From Streptomyces sp. NBC_00572 (GTDB lineage Bacteria; Actinomycetota; Actinomycetes; Streptomycetales; Streptomycetaceae), in NCBI RefSeq assembly GCF_026341815.1, contig NZ_JAPENX010000001.1:868001-932000 (forward strand): a DNA stretch of 64,000 bases, in the 5' to 3' direction. The notes under the pieces were generated by a model. That model did no database searches. It was given only the letters and a program-made list of their open reading frames with translations, and was not told the origin of the DNA. Numbering within the stretch: the first letter of the stretch is position 1; the number at the start of each line of letters is the position of its first letter. This document shows positions 32,751 to 40,535 of the stretch, piece by piece. The position numbers and the translations under genes are program-made.

Positions 32751-35576
32751 GTGACCCAAGGGCACCGCAGGGACCGCAAGAAGAGACGACTCTTGTACGG
32801 AGCGGCGGCAGCGGTCGTCGCCACCGCCACGATCGGCACCATCGCGGTCGCTTCGCCGGGCCTCCTCGGCGGGGCGGGCGACACGAAGGCGGCTGCCGGG
32901 GATGCTTCCCTCCAGTCACAGTTCGCAAACGCGGCGCGAGAGTTCGATGTGCCGCAGAGCGTGCTGATGGCGGTGTCGTACCGGCAGACGCGGTGGGAGT
33001 CGCACGACGGGCAGCCGAGCACGACTGGCGCGTACAACGTCATGGGCCTGACGAAGGTCGACCCGGAGGACATCGAGGAGCCCGACGACGAGGATCTCCT
33101 CTCGCACCTCAACGCGAGCGGCAAGGCCGAGATCGAGAAGAACTTCGACGCCGCGAAAGCGCTGAAGGCGCTGAAGGCGATGCCGAAGCGGACCGTCGAC
33201 ACCGACGACCCGCGGCTGCACACCCTGGACAAGGCGGCCGAGCTGATCGACAGCTCCGCCGACGCCGTCAAGGACGACACCGCCGCGTCGATCCGCGCGG
33301 GTGCCGCGCTGCTCGCCGAGTACCAGAAGCAGGCCGGTGCCGAGCTCTCCGAGGACCCGGGCGACTGGTACCCGGCCGTGGCTCGCTACAGCCAGTCCCC
33401 CGACAAGAAGGGCGCCGACCTCTTCGCGAAGCGCGTCTTCGAGTCGATCAAGACGGGCGAGACCGCGCTCACCGCCAACGGTGAGCCGGTCGCCCTGTCG
33501 GCGGACCCGGCGGTCGAGCCCGTCAAGCCGTCGAACGTACCGCTGGCCGCGACCTTCGCGAGCACCACGGCGCTTCCGACCCCCGAGTGCCCTGCGAACC
33601 TGAGCTGCGACTTCCGGCCGGCCGAGGTGCCGAGCACCGGACAGCGGAACTACACCCTCGCCAACCGCGCCAAGGGCGCGGCCCTGGACATCCGCCGCAT
33701 CGTGATCCACGACGCGGAGGGCAGCTACGAGGGCACGATCACGGCCTTCCAGAGCCCGACGGCCGCGGGCAGCGCGCACTACCTGGTCCGCGCCCTCGAC
33801 GGCCATGTCGCGCAGATGGTCGAGAACAAGAACATCGCGTGGCACGCGGGCAACTGGTCCGACAACATGCACGACATCGGCGTGGAGCACGAGGGCTACG
33901 CCATCAAGGCCGGCTACTGGTACACCGAGCCGCAGTACGAGTCCTCCGCCGCCCTGGTGAAGTTCCTCGCGACCAGCTACGGCATCCCGCTGGACCGTGA
34001 GCACATCATCGGCCACGACGAGGTCCCGGGGCACATCAACTCCAAGGTCTCGGGCATGCACTGGGACGCCGGCCCCTTCTGGGACTGGAACCACTACATG
34101 TCCCTGCTCGGCGCCCCGACGGGTGCCGGCCAGGCGGGCGGCCTGCTCAAGGCCGGCCAGCTGGTCCGCGTCGTCCCGCCGTTCACCTCGGCGAACCAGC
34201 AGGCGATGAAGTACACGGAGCGGGAGAACGGGGTGGACGTCAACAAGACGACCGACCCGCTTCCGGTCAACTTCGGGTACCTCTACTCCGAGCCCGTGGC
34301 CGACCAGAGCAAGGCGCTGACCGACCCGTACTTCACGTCGAACTGGCAGTACGGGTACAACTGGGCGAACAAGGTCCGCGCGGGCGGCGCCTACGTGGTC
34401 GCCGGCGTGCAGAACGACTGGACACAGATCTGGTACGGCGGGCAGAAGGCCTGGTTCTACAACCCCGGCGGCCAGTACACCTCGGTCGTCAAGGACACCT
34501 CGCAGCAGGTGCTCAAGCCCAAGGCCGGCGTGACCCCGCTGATCTACGGACGCGCCTTCCCCGAGGCCTCGGCGTACCCCGGCACCAACGGTGTCACCGC
34601 TCCCACGGACAACCCGAACTACCTGTCGAAGTACGTCTTCGGCAGCGGCGCCGCCTATGTGAAGGCCGGTCCGGCCGTCAAGGGCGACGACTACTTCGGC
34701 TCCGCCCAGGCGCACGTCGTGGGCACCGACATGTACATCCCCATCCGCTTCAACCACCGCATGGCGTGGGTGAAGGCCTCCGACGTGGTGGAAGCGGCTC
34801 CCGCCGCCCCCGTCGCCACCACCAACCGCTACAACCTCCTCGCCCGTGACACCGCCGGTGTCCTCTGGCAGTACCAGGGCACCGGCAAGGGCGCGTTCCT
34901 GAACCGGTACCGGGTCGGGTCCGGCTGGGGTGCGTACAACACCATCACGCCCATGACCGCGCTCCGTGCCGACGGCACCGGTGACGCCGTGGCCCGTGAG
35001 GCCTCCGGTGTGCTCTGGTACTACCAGGGCAGCGGGAACCCCTCCTCGCCGTTCAAGACCCGGCTCAAGACCGGTGGCGGCTGGCAGGTCTACGACCGGA
35101 TCCTCGGTGTCCGTGACCTGAACGGTGACTCCAAGCCGGATCTGATCGCCCGTGAGAAGTCCGGCGTGCTCTGGTACTACCAGGGCACCGGTACTCCTTC
35201 CGCGCCGTTCGCCACCCGCCTGCGGGTCGGCGGTGGCTGGCAGACGTACAACCAGCTCATCAGCACCGGCGACCTGAACGCTGACGGCAAGGCCGACCTC
35301 GTCGCACGCGACACCACCGGGGTTCTCTGGTACTACCAGGGCACGGGCAAGCCCACCGCGCCGTACGCCACCCGCGTCCGGGTCGGCGGCGGCTGGGGGG
35401 CCTACAACAGCATGGTGGGTCCGAGCGACCTCGACATGGACGGCAAGGTCGACCTCGTCGCCCGCGACGGCTCCGGCGCCCTGTGGTTCTACAAGGGCAC
35501 GGGCAAGCCCACTGCCCCCTTCGCCACCCGCGTGCAGGTCGGCCCGGGCTGGCAGATCTACAACCTGATCTTCTGA
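32751..35576 (+). CDS. Secreted N-acetylmuramoyl-L-alanine amidase with C-terminal FG-GAP-like repeats
   Basis: A 941-residue exported protein. A basic stretch and Ala-rich signal peptide (about 8-50) precede a helical region (about 50-270), then an Amidase_2/PGRP domain (about 300-460) with the zinc-type histidines in IVIHDAEGS and EHIIGHDEVPGH, and WHAGNW, MHWDAGPFWDWNHY. A linker with SH3-like features follows (about 470-690), then five repeats of about 48 residues (from about 692). It should cleave the amide bond between MurNAc and the peptide stem outside the cell. The GTG at 32751 follows AGGGGTG; one at 32745 is close. It lies between aroH and trpEG, functionally unrelated. Confidence 0.88.
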   Translation: MTQGHRRDRKKRRLLYGAAAAVVATATIGTIAVASPGLLGGAGDTKAAAGDASLQSQFANAAREFDVPQSVLMAVSYRQTRWESHDGQPSTTGAYNVMGLTKVDPEDIEEPDDEDLLSHLNASGKAEIEKNFDAAKALKALKAMPKRTVDTDDPRLHTLDKAAELIDSSADAVKDDTAASIRAGAALLAEYQKQAGAELSEDPGDWYPAVARYSQSPDKKGADLFAKRVFESIKTGETALTANGEPVALSADPAVEPVKPSNVPLAATFASTTALPTPECPANLSCDFRPAEVPSTGQRNYTLANRAKGAALDIRRIVIHDAEGSYEGTITAFQSPTAAGSAHYLVRALDGHVAQMVENKNIAWHAGNWSDNMHDIGVEHEGYAIKAGYWYTEPQYESSAALVKFLATSYGIPLDREHIIGHDEVPGHINSKVSGMHWDAGPFWDWNHYMSLLGAPTGAGQAGGLLKAGQLVRVVPPFTSANQQAMKYTERENGVDVNKTTDPLPVNFGYLYSEPVADQSKALTDPYFTSNWQYGYNWANKVRAGGAYVVAGVQNDWTQIWYGGQKAWFYNPGGQYTSVVKDTSQQVLKPKAGVTPLIYGRAFPEASAYPGTNGVTAPTDNPNYLSKYVFGSGAAYVKAGPAVKGDDYFGSAQAHVVGTDMYIPIRFNHRMAWVKASDVVEAAPAAPVATTNRYNLLARDTAGVLWQYQGTGKGAFLNRYRVGSGWGAYNTITPMTALRADGTGDAVAREASGVLWYYQGSGNPSSPFKTRLKTGGGWQVYDRILGVRDLNGDSKPDLIAREKSGVLWYYQGTGTPSAPFATRLRVGGGWQTYNQLISTGDLNADGKADLVARDTTGVLWYYQGTGKPTAPYATRVRVGGGWGAYNSMVGPSDLDMDGKVDLVARDGSGALWFYKGTGKPTAPFATRVQVGPGWQIYNLIF
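34826..35573 (+). repeat. Five tandem FG-GAP-like protein repeats
   Basis: Five units of about 48 codons share the pattern A-R-(D/E)-x2-G-V-L-W-Y-Y-Q-G-T-G-x-P, then G-G-G-W-x2-Y, with DLNxDGKxDL loops in units three to five that resemble calcium-binding FG-GAP/VCBS loops. Units three to five are the most alike, suggesting recent duplication. They probably form a propeller-like binding module. Confidence 0.75.
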
Positions 35577-35614
35577 TCGGACAGATCAGGTAGTTCAGTA
35601 GTTCAAGGACACCT

Positions 35615-35656
35615 CGGGGTCCGGCTCGCACCGTCCACGGTGCGGACCGGACCCCG
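35615..35656 (+). terminator. Terminator after the amidase gene
   Basis: A 10-bp stem (35615-35624 with 35647-35656) encloses a 6-bp stem (35628-35633 with 35638-35643). It separates the amidase gene from the trp leader. Confidence 0.75.
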
Positions 35657-35675
35657 TTCCCGTGTCCGGCTGGGT

Positions 35676-35687
35676 TACAGTGCTCGC
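35676..35687 (+). promoter_or_regulatory. -10 element of the trp leader transcript
   Basis: TACAGT (35676-35681) ends 6 bases before the leader-peptide ATG and no ribosome site is present, so the leader peptide is probably translated from a leaderless mRNA. The -35 is weak. Confidence 0.5.
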
Positions 35688-35744
35688 ATGTACGCCTCGC
35701 AGATCCAGAACTGGTGGTGGACCGCTCATCCGGCGGCCCACTGA
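35688..35744 (+). CDS. trpL: trp operon leader peptide
   Basis: An 18-residue peptide, MYASQIQNWWWTAHPAAH, with three consecutive Trp codons (35712-35720). Its short length, position just before a hairpin and trpEG, and Trp run identify it as the leader of a transcription attenuator. Attenuators of this kind have been described in front of Streptomyces anthranilate synthase genes. Confidence 0.93.
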   Translation: MYASQIQNWWWTAHPAAH

Positions 35745-35796
35745 TTGCGCGTACACCGACAGACACGCGAAGGCCGCCCGAGGGGCGGCCTTTCTC
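35718..35796 (+). promoter_or_regulatory. Tryptophan attenuator with alternative hairpins
   Basis: Region 1, TGGACCGC (35718-35725), overlaps the last Trp codon and can pair with region 2, GCGGCCCA (35733-35740, one mismatch). Region 2 also contains GGCGGCC (35732-35738), identical to region 4 (35784-35790); both can pair with region 3, GGCCGCC (35772-35778). Pairing 3:4 forms the terminator, followed by TTTCTC; pairing 2:3 forms the antiterminator when a ribosome stalls at the Trp codons. Confidence 0.88.
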
Positions 35797-35848
35797 GTAC
35801 CCGGGGCCGTTCCTCTCCGTACTCCACTCGGAAGGAACGACACACCTC

Positions 35849-37720
35849 ATGGACCTCACCCGTCTCCTCGACCCCTCCTGCCCGCCCTTCGCCCTGCTGC
35901 GCCGCCGTACTCCCGGCCGTGACCACGACACCGTCGAGGTGCTGATCGGCCGGGTCCACGAGGCCGAGCGCCTCGCGGAGCTGCCCGTGGGCCCGCTGCC
36001 GACGCTCGCCCTGGTGCCCTTCCGGCAGATCCGGGAGCGCGGCTTCGACGTGCGCGACGACGGCACCCCGCTCTCGGTCCTGGTCGCCGAGGAGTCCCAC
36101 GAGCTACCGCTCGCCGAGGCCCTGGAGCAGCTGCCCGCGCACGACGTGGCCGTCGAGGGCGGTGGCTTCGACGTCTCCGACGAGGAGTACGCGGGGATCG
36201 TGCGGCGGGTCATCGACGAGGAGATCGGCTCCGGCGAGGGCGCGAACTTCGTCATCCGGCGTACGTACACCGGGGAGATCCCGGGCTTCGGGCGGGCCGA
36301 CGCGCTCGCCCTGTTCCGGCGGCTGCTCGCCGGCGAGCGGGGCGCGTACTGGACCTTCGTCGTGCACACCGGTGACCGGACGCTGGTCGGGGCGAGCCCC
36401 GAGGTGCACGTACGGATGTCGGGCGGCACGGTCGTCATGAACCCGATCAGCGGCACGTACCGCTACCCGGCCGGGGCCGCCCCGACCGCCGAGGGCCTGC
36501 TCGCCTTCCTCGCCGACCGCAAGGAGACCGAGGAGCTGTCGATGGTGGTCGACGAGGAGCTCAAGATGATGTGCACGGTCGGCGACATGGGCGGGGTGGT
36601 GGTCGGTCCGCGGCTGAAGGAGATGGCCCATCTCGCGCACACGGAGTACGAGTTGCGGGGCCGCTCCAGCCTGGACGTGCGGGAGGTGCTGCGGGAGACG
36701 ATGTTCGCGGCGACCGTGACCGGCTCGCCCGTGCAGAACGCGTGCCGGGTGATCGAGCGTCATGAGGTGGGTGGGCGCGGCTACTACGCGGGTGCCCTGG
36801 CCCTGCTCGGCACCGACGAGAGCGGCGCGCAGACCCTGGACTCCCCCATCTTGATCCGTACGGCCGACATCGCGGCCGACGGGCACCTCCGGGTGCCGGT
36901 CGGCGCAACCCTCGTACGGCACTCGGACCCGGCGGGCGAGGTCGCCGAGACCCACGCCAAGGCCGCCGGGGTGCTCACCGCGCTCGGGGTGCGGGAGGGC
37001 CGGCCTCCGAGCGGCGCCGCACCGGCCTCCATGGCCCTCGCGGACGATCCGCGGGTGCGGGCCGCCCTGGACGCGCGGCGGTCGGACCTCGCGCCGTTCT
37101 GGCTGAAGATGCAGGTCAGGTCGGCCGAACTGGCCGGCCACGCGCTGGTGATCGACGCCGAGGACACCTTCACGGCGATGCTGGCGCACGTCCTGCGCTC
37201 CTCGGGTCTCGACGTGTCGGTGCTCCGCTACGACGAGCCGGGGCTGCGCGAGCTCGCGCTCGCCCACGAGGGGCCGGTGGTCCTCGGCCCCGGTCCCGGG
37301 AACCCCTCGGACGCCGCCGACCCGAAGATGCGCTTCCTGCGCGCTCTGACGGCCGAGCTGGTGCGGGAACACCGGCACGGTCTCCTGGGTGTCTGCCTCG
37401 GGCACGAGCTGATCGCCGCCGAGCTGGGCCTGGAGATCGTCCGCAAGCGGACCCCGTTCCAGGGGGCCCAGCTGCGGATCGACCTCTTCGGGCAGGAGCG
37501 GACCGTCGGCTTCTACAACAGCTTCACCGCCCGCTGCGACGACCGGACCGCGACGGAGCTGGCGCTGCACCGGATCGAGGTGAGCCGGGACACGGAGACC
37601 GGCGAGGTGCACGCACTGCGCGGGCCGGGCTTCGCGGGGGTGCAGTTCCACCCGGAGTCGGTGCTGACGACGGAGGGCGCGGCCCTGACGGCCTCGCTCC
37701 TCGCCGGCGTACTGGTCTGA
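35849..37720 (+). CDS. trpEG: Fused anthranilate synthase TrpE-TrpG
   Basis: Converts chorismate and glutamine to anthranilate, the first step to tryptophan. The 623-residue protein joins a chorismate-binding half (about 1-425; PISGTYRYPAG, DEELKMMCTVG, TGSPVQNA) to a class I glutamine amidotransferase half (about 430-623; GPGPGNPSDA, nucleophile Cys516 in GVCLGHE, His601-Pro-Glu in FHPES). This fused layout also occurs in PhzE, so an ADIC-type activity is the alternative, but the Trp attenuator makes anthranilate synthase the better call. The ATG at 35849 has GGAAGGAA upstream. Confidence 0.93.
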   Translation: MDLTRLLDPSCPPFALLRRRTPGRDHDTVEVLIGRVHEAERLAELPVGPLPTLALVPFRQIRERGFDVRDDGTPLSVLVAEESHELPLAEALEQLPAHDVAVEGGGFDVSDEEYAGIVRRVIDEEIGSGEGANFVIRRTYTGEIPGFGRADALALFRRLLAGERGAYWTFVVHTGDRTLVGASPEVHVRMSGGTVVMNPISGTYRYPAGAAPTAEGLLAFLADRKETEELSMVVDEELKMMCTVGDMGGVVVGPRLKEMAHLAHTEYELRGRSSLDVREVLRETMFAATVTGSPVQNACRVIERHEVGGRGYYAGALALLGTDESGAQTLDSPILIRTADIAADGHLRVPVGATLVRHSDPAGEVAETHAKAAGVLTALGVREGRPPSGAAPASMALADDPRVRAALDARRSDLAPFWLKMQVRSAELAGHALVIDAEDTFTAMLAHVLRSSGLDVSVLRYDEPGLRELALAHEGPVVLGPGPGNPSDAADPKMRFLRALTAELVREHRHGLLGVCLGHELIAAELGLEIVRKRTPFQGAQLRIDLFGQERTVGFYNSFTARCDDRTATELALHRIEVSRDTETGEVHALRGPGFAGVQFHPESVLTTEGAALTASLLAGVLV

Positions 37721-37733
37721 GGGGCGACGCTCC

Positions 37734-37779
37734 CGGGCCCGCCCGCGAACCTGCCGGTGCCGGCGGGTCCGCGGGCCCG
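37734..37779. terminator. Terminator between convergent trpEG and trypsin-like genes
   Basis: Outer 9-bp arms CGGGCCCGC (37734-37742) and GCGGGCCCG (37771-37779) enclose an inner stem ACCTGCCG/CGGCGGGT. Confidence 0.7.
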
Positions 37780-37784
37780 CCGGT

Positions 37785-38564
37785 TCAGGACACCGGCAGG
37801 TTCAGGCCCTTGGCGATCGCGTCGACCCGGGTGAACACGGACGCCGGGTACTGGTCGTCGCAGTACTTGTTGCCGCTGGAGACGATGCCGACGAGCTTCC
37901 CGTCCGCGACCAACGGCCCGCCCGAGTCGCCCTTGCAGACGCTGTCGGGGGCGCCGGACGCCGAGGTCCCGCACAGCTTCAGGGCGGCGGAGTCGGTGGG
38001 ATCGGTGAACGGCTCGCAGCTCTTGAGCGGCGCGAGGCGCAGCTCGGCCGCCTTCAGCCGGGTGGCGAGGGTCGTCCGGTCGGTGCGGCCCCAGCCGACG
38101 GTCTTCGCCTTCGTGCCGGGGGCGTAGCGGGCGGAGTCCTTCGGCCCGGCGAGCGGCATCGTCGCGTACGGCATCGGCCGGTCGAGGGTGAGGACGGCGG
38201 CGTCGTACGCGAACGTGCCGTCGCCCCACTTCGGATGGACCTTGATCGAGACGATGTGCCGGACGGTCCCCTTGGTGCTGCCGAGGTCGGTGCGGCCTCC
38301 GATGACGAGCAGGTCGCGCGGGGCCGCGGCATCGTCCACGCAGTGGGCGGCGGTGAGCACCTTGGTGGGTGCCACCAGGGTCCCGCCGCAGTACTGGACG
38401 CCCTCCGGAGTCTGGATGAGCATGGCGTACGGGTGGTCCACCACGGTGGTGCCCCGGCCCCCGTGGATCGCGGCGGCCGGAGTCGCCGTGACGGCGGCCG
38501 TGGCGACGGCGGCGACAGCGGCGGTGAGCGCGACGACGGAGCCGCGCCTGACGAACGAGAACAT
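37785..38564 (-). CDS. Secreted trypsin-like serine protease (S1 family)
   Basis: A 259-residue exported protease. A signal peptide (basic FVRRGS, then an Ala/Val core to about residue 30 ending ATPAAA) is followed by an S1 domain with the catalytic His in LTAAHC (about residue 70), Asp in FAYDAAVLTL (about 117) and Ser in CKGDSGGPL (about 211). The Asp six residues before the catalytic Ser, expected for trypsin specificity, is visible in SGAPDSVCKGDSGG. No long propeptide is present. The ATG at 38564 has GGGGGATC upstream and is preferred to an upstream in-frame start. It lies between trpEG and the D-2-hydroxyacid dehydrogenase. Confidence 0.93.
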   Translation of the reverse strand: MFSFVRRGSVVALTAAVAAVATAAVTATPAAAIHGGRGTTVVDHPYAMLIQTPEGVQYCGGTLVAPTKVLTAAHCVDDAAAPRDLLVIGGRTDLGSTKGTVRHIVSIKVHPKWGDGTFAYDAAVLTLDRPMPYATMPLAGPKDSARYAPGTKAKTVGWGRTDRTTLATRLKAAELRLAPLKSCEPFTDPTDSAALKLCGTSASGAPDSVCKGDSGGPLVADGKLVGIVSSGNKYCDDQYPASVFTRVDAIAKGLNLPVS

Positions 38565-38695
38565 CTGATCCCCCACGAACCTGTGGTTCCACAAGAAGTC
38601 GGCGCGCGGTCCGAACGGCCGCGCTGCCTGGTCACGTTGCAGGAGGCAGGGGGCTCCGGTGAGGTTGTCCGGAGGGCGGAGCTGTAGCGATTCGG

Positions 38696-39706
38696 TCACA
38701 TGGACGGGGTCGGGGTACGGGGCACCAGGACGTTCTCGCTGCGTCGGCCGGCGGTGTAGTCGAGGACGTTCCGGACGGTGGTGTCGATGATCTGGCCGAC
38801 CGCGTCCTCGGTGTAGTACGCCTGGTGGGAGGTGACCACCACGTTCGGGAAGGTGACCAGGCGGGCCAGGGTGTCGTCCTCGACGACCTCCAGGGACTTG
38901 TCGAGGAAGAAGAGCCCCGCTTCTGCCTCGTAGACGTCGAGGCCGACGCCTGCGAAGCGTCCGGCCCGGAGTTCGACGACCAGCGCCTCGGTGTCGATGA
39001 GGCCGCCGCGGCTGGAGTTCACCAGGATGGCGTCGTCCTTCATGGACGTGAGGGCGGCGGCGTCGATGATGTGCTGGGTGGAGGGCAGCAGCGGTACGTG
39101 GAGGCTGATCAGGTCGGCCTCGGCGAAGAGCCGTTCCTTCTCCACGTACTTCATGCCGAGTCCGACGCAGGCGGGGTTCTCGGCGACGTCCCAGCCGAGG
39201 AGGGTCATGCCGAAGCCGTGGGCGATCCGGGTGAACGCCTCGCCGATCTTGCCGGTGCCCATCACGCCGACGGTACGGCCCCGCAGGTCACGGCCCATCA
39301 GCCCGTCGAGGCGGAAGTCGAAGTCGCGGGTCCGGTTGGAGGCGCGGACGATCCGGCGGTTGACGGCCATGGCGAGGGTCCAGGCGAACTCGGCGACGGA
39401 GTACGGCGAGTAGTACGAGACCCGGGCGACGGTGAGGCCGAGGCGCTCGGCGACCTCCAGGTCGATGTTGTTGAAGCCGGTGGAGCGCTGGGCGATCATC
39501 TGCGTCCCGCCGGCGGCGAGGGTCTGCAGGACGCGGTGGTCCAGGGCGGCGTTGACGCTGGTGGAGACGATCTCGTAGCCGGCCGCGATGGGGGCGGTGT
39601 CCTCGGTGAGGAAGACGCTCAGACAGCGGACGTCGTGGTGTCCCGCGAAGGCCTTCTCGATCAGGGGCTTCTCGTCCGCCTGCACGCCGAATGCCAGGAT
39701 TTCCAC
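38696..39706 (-). CDS. D-2-hydroxyacid dehydrogenase, D-lactate dehydrogenase type
   Basis: A 336-residue NAD-dependent enzyme of the D-isomer 2-hydroxyacid dehydrogenase family, closest in layout to fermentative D-LDH. Seen are RSTGFNNIDL (substrate-binding Arg region), YSPYSVAEFAWTL, the NAD fold GRTVGVMGTGKIGEAFTRI, SLHVPLLP, VNSSRGGLIDT (catalytic Arg region), and the catalytic His in VVVTSHQAYYT. The GTG at 39706 follows TGAGGGGA; the frame extends 21 codons upstream without conserved sequence. An inverted repeat at 39738-39760 may be its operator. Confidence 0.9.
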   Translation of the reverse strand: MEILAFGVQADEKPLIEKAFAGHHDVRCLSVFLTEDTAPIAAGYEIVSTSVNAALDHRVLQTLAAGGTQMIAQRSTGFNNIDLEVAERLGLTVARVSYYSPYSVAEFAWTLAMAVNRRIVRASNRTRDFDFRLDGLMGRDLRGRTVGVMGTGKIGEAFTRIAHGFGMTLLGWDVAENPACVGLGMKYVEKERLFAEADLISLHVPLLPSTQHIIDAAALTSMKDDAILVNSSRGGLIDTEALVVELRAGRFAGVGLDVYEAEAGLFFLDKSLEVVEDDTLARLVTFPNVVVTSHQAYYTEDAVGQIIDTTVRNVLDYTAGRRSENVLVPRTPTPSM

Positions 39707-39737
39707 GAGATTCCCCTCAATGACGGTGATGGGCCGG

Positions 39738-39760
39738 ATATACGCGATCCTCGCGAATAT
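39738..39760. promoter_or_regulatory. Inverted repeat upstream of the D-hydroxyacid dehydrogenase
   Basis: ATATACGCGA-TCC-TCGCGAATAT pairs at 9 of 10 positions per arm and lies 32 bases before the gene start. Its AT-rich ends stand out in this GC-rich region. It does not match the Rex redox-repressor consensus I know. Confidence 0.45.
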
Positions 39761-39777
39761 ACGACCCATCCCGTCGC

Positions 39778-39846
39778 GGCGCCCGGCCTACCGGGCGCCT
39801 GGGGCCAGGTGCCTTTTGCTTGCTGCTTGCTGCTTGCTGCCTGGCG
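39778..39846 (-). terminator. Tandem hairpins and heptamer repeat after macR
   Basis: Downstream of the macR stop lie a direct repeat of TGCTTGC (three copies, 39817-39837), a GGCACCTG/CAGGCGCC hairpin (39797-39813 region) and a perfect 9-bp hairpin (39778-39786 with 39791-39799). The hairpins probably end macRS transcription. Confidence 0.55.
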
Positions 39847-39848
39847 CC

Positions 39849-40535
39849 TCAGGCGTCGTCGAGGCCGCGCTCTATGGCGTACCGGACGAGCTCCACCCGG
39901 TTGTGCAGCTGGAGCTTGCCGAGGGTGTTCTGGACGTGGTTCTGCACCGTGCGGTGCGAGATCACCAGGCGCTCGGCGATCTGCTTGTAGCTCAGCCCCT
40001 TGGCGACGAGCCGCAGGACCTCCGTCTCGCGCTCGGTCAGCTGCGGGGCCTTCGGCTCGTCGCCGCCTGCCGCCGGGACGGGCTCGGAGGCGAGCCGGCG
40101 GTACTCGCCGAGGACCAGTCCGGCGAGGCCGGGGGTGAAGACGGGGTCACCGGCCGCGGTCCGCCGCACGGCGTCGATCAGCTCCTCCGTACTGGCCGAC
40201 TTGAGGAGATAGCCGGTGGCGCCGGACTTCACCGCCTCCAGCACGTCGGCGTGCTCGCCGCTCGCCGAGAGGACCAGGACGCGCAGTCCCGGCCGGCCGC
40301 CGACGAGCTCCTTGCACACCTGGACGCCCGGCTTCACCGGCAGGTTCAGGTCCAGCACGAGGACGTCGGGGGTGACCGCGAGGGCGCGGCGGACGGCCTG
40401 CTCGCCGTCGCCGGCGGTGGCGACCACGTCGAGGCCCGCCTCGGCCAGGTCGCGGGCGACCGCGTCCCGCCACATCGGATGGTCGTCGACGACCATCACC
40501 CTGATCCGCTGCTGCTCGGCCTGCTGCTCGCTCAT
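39849..40535 (-). CDS. macR: NarL/LuxR-type response regulator, probable MacR
   Basis: A 228-residue two-component regulator. The receiver domain (about 10-125) has the acidic pair VVDDHPMW, phospho-acceptor Asp in VLVLDLNLP (about 62) and Lys in GYLLKSAS. The LuxR helix-turn-helix (about 160-222) reads LTERETEVLRLVAKGLSYKQIAERLVISHRTVQNHV. It follows the kinase gene with a four-base ATGA overlap. Position and sequence fit the Streptomyces MacRS system, known to affect morphogenesis and actinorhodin production; I assign the name from memory of that locus. Confidence 0.85.
   Translation of the reverse strand: MSEQQAEQQRIRVMVVDDHPMWRDAVARDLAEAGLDVVATAGDGEQAVRRALAVTPDVLVLDLNLPVKPGVQVCKELVGGRPGLRVLVLSASGEHADVLEAVKSGATGYLLKSASTEELIDAVRRTAAGDPVFTPGLAGLVLGEYRRLASEPVPAAGGDEPKAPQLTERETEVLRLVAKGLSYKQIAERLVISHRTVQNHVQNTLGKLQLHNRVELVRYAIERGLDDA

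Noticed and set aside
35714..37720. Longer trpEG start inside the attenuator
   Set aside because: It would translate through the leader peptide and terminator hairpin; the ATG at 35849 has a ribosome site and the family N-terminus.
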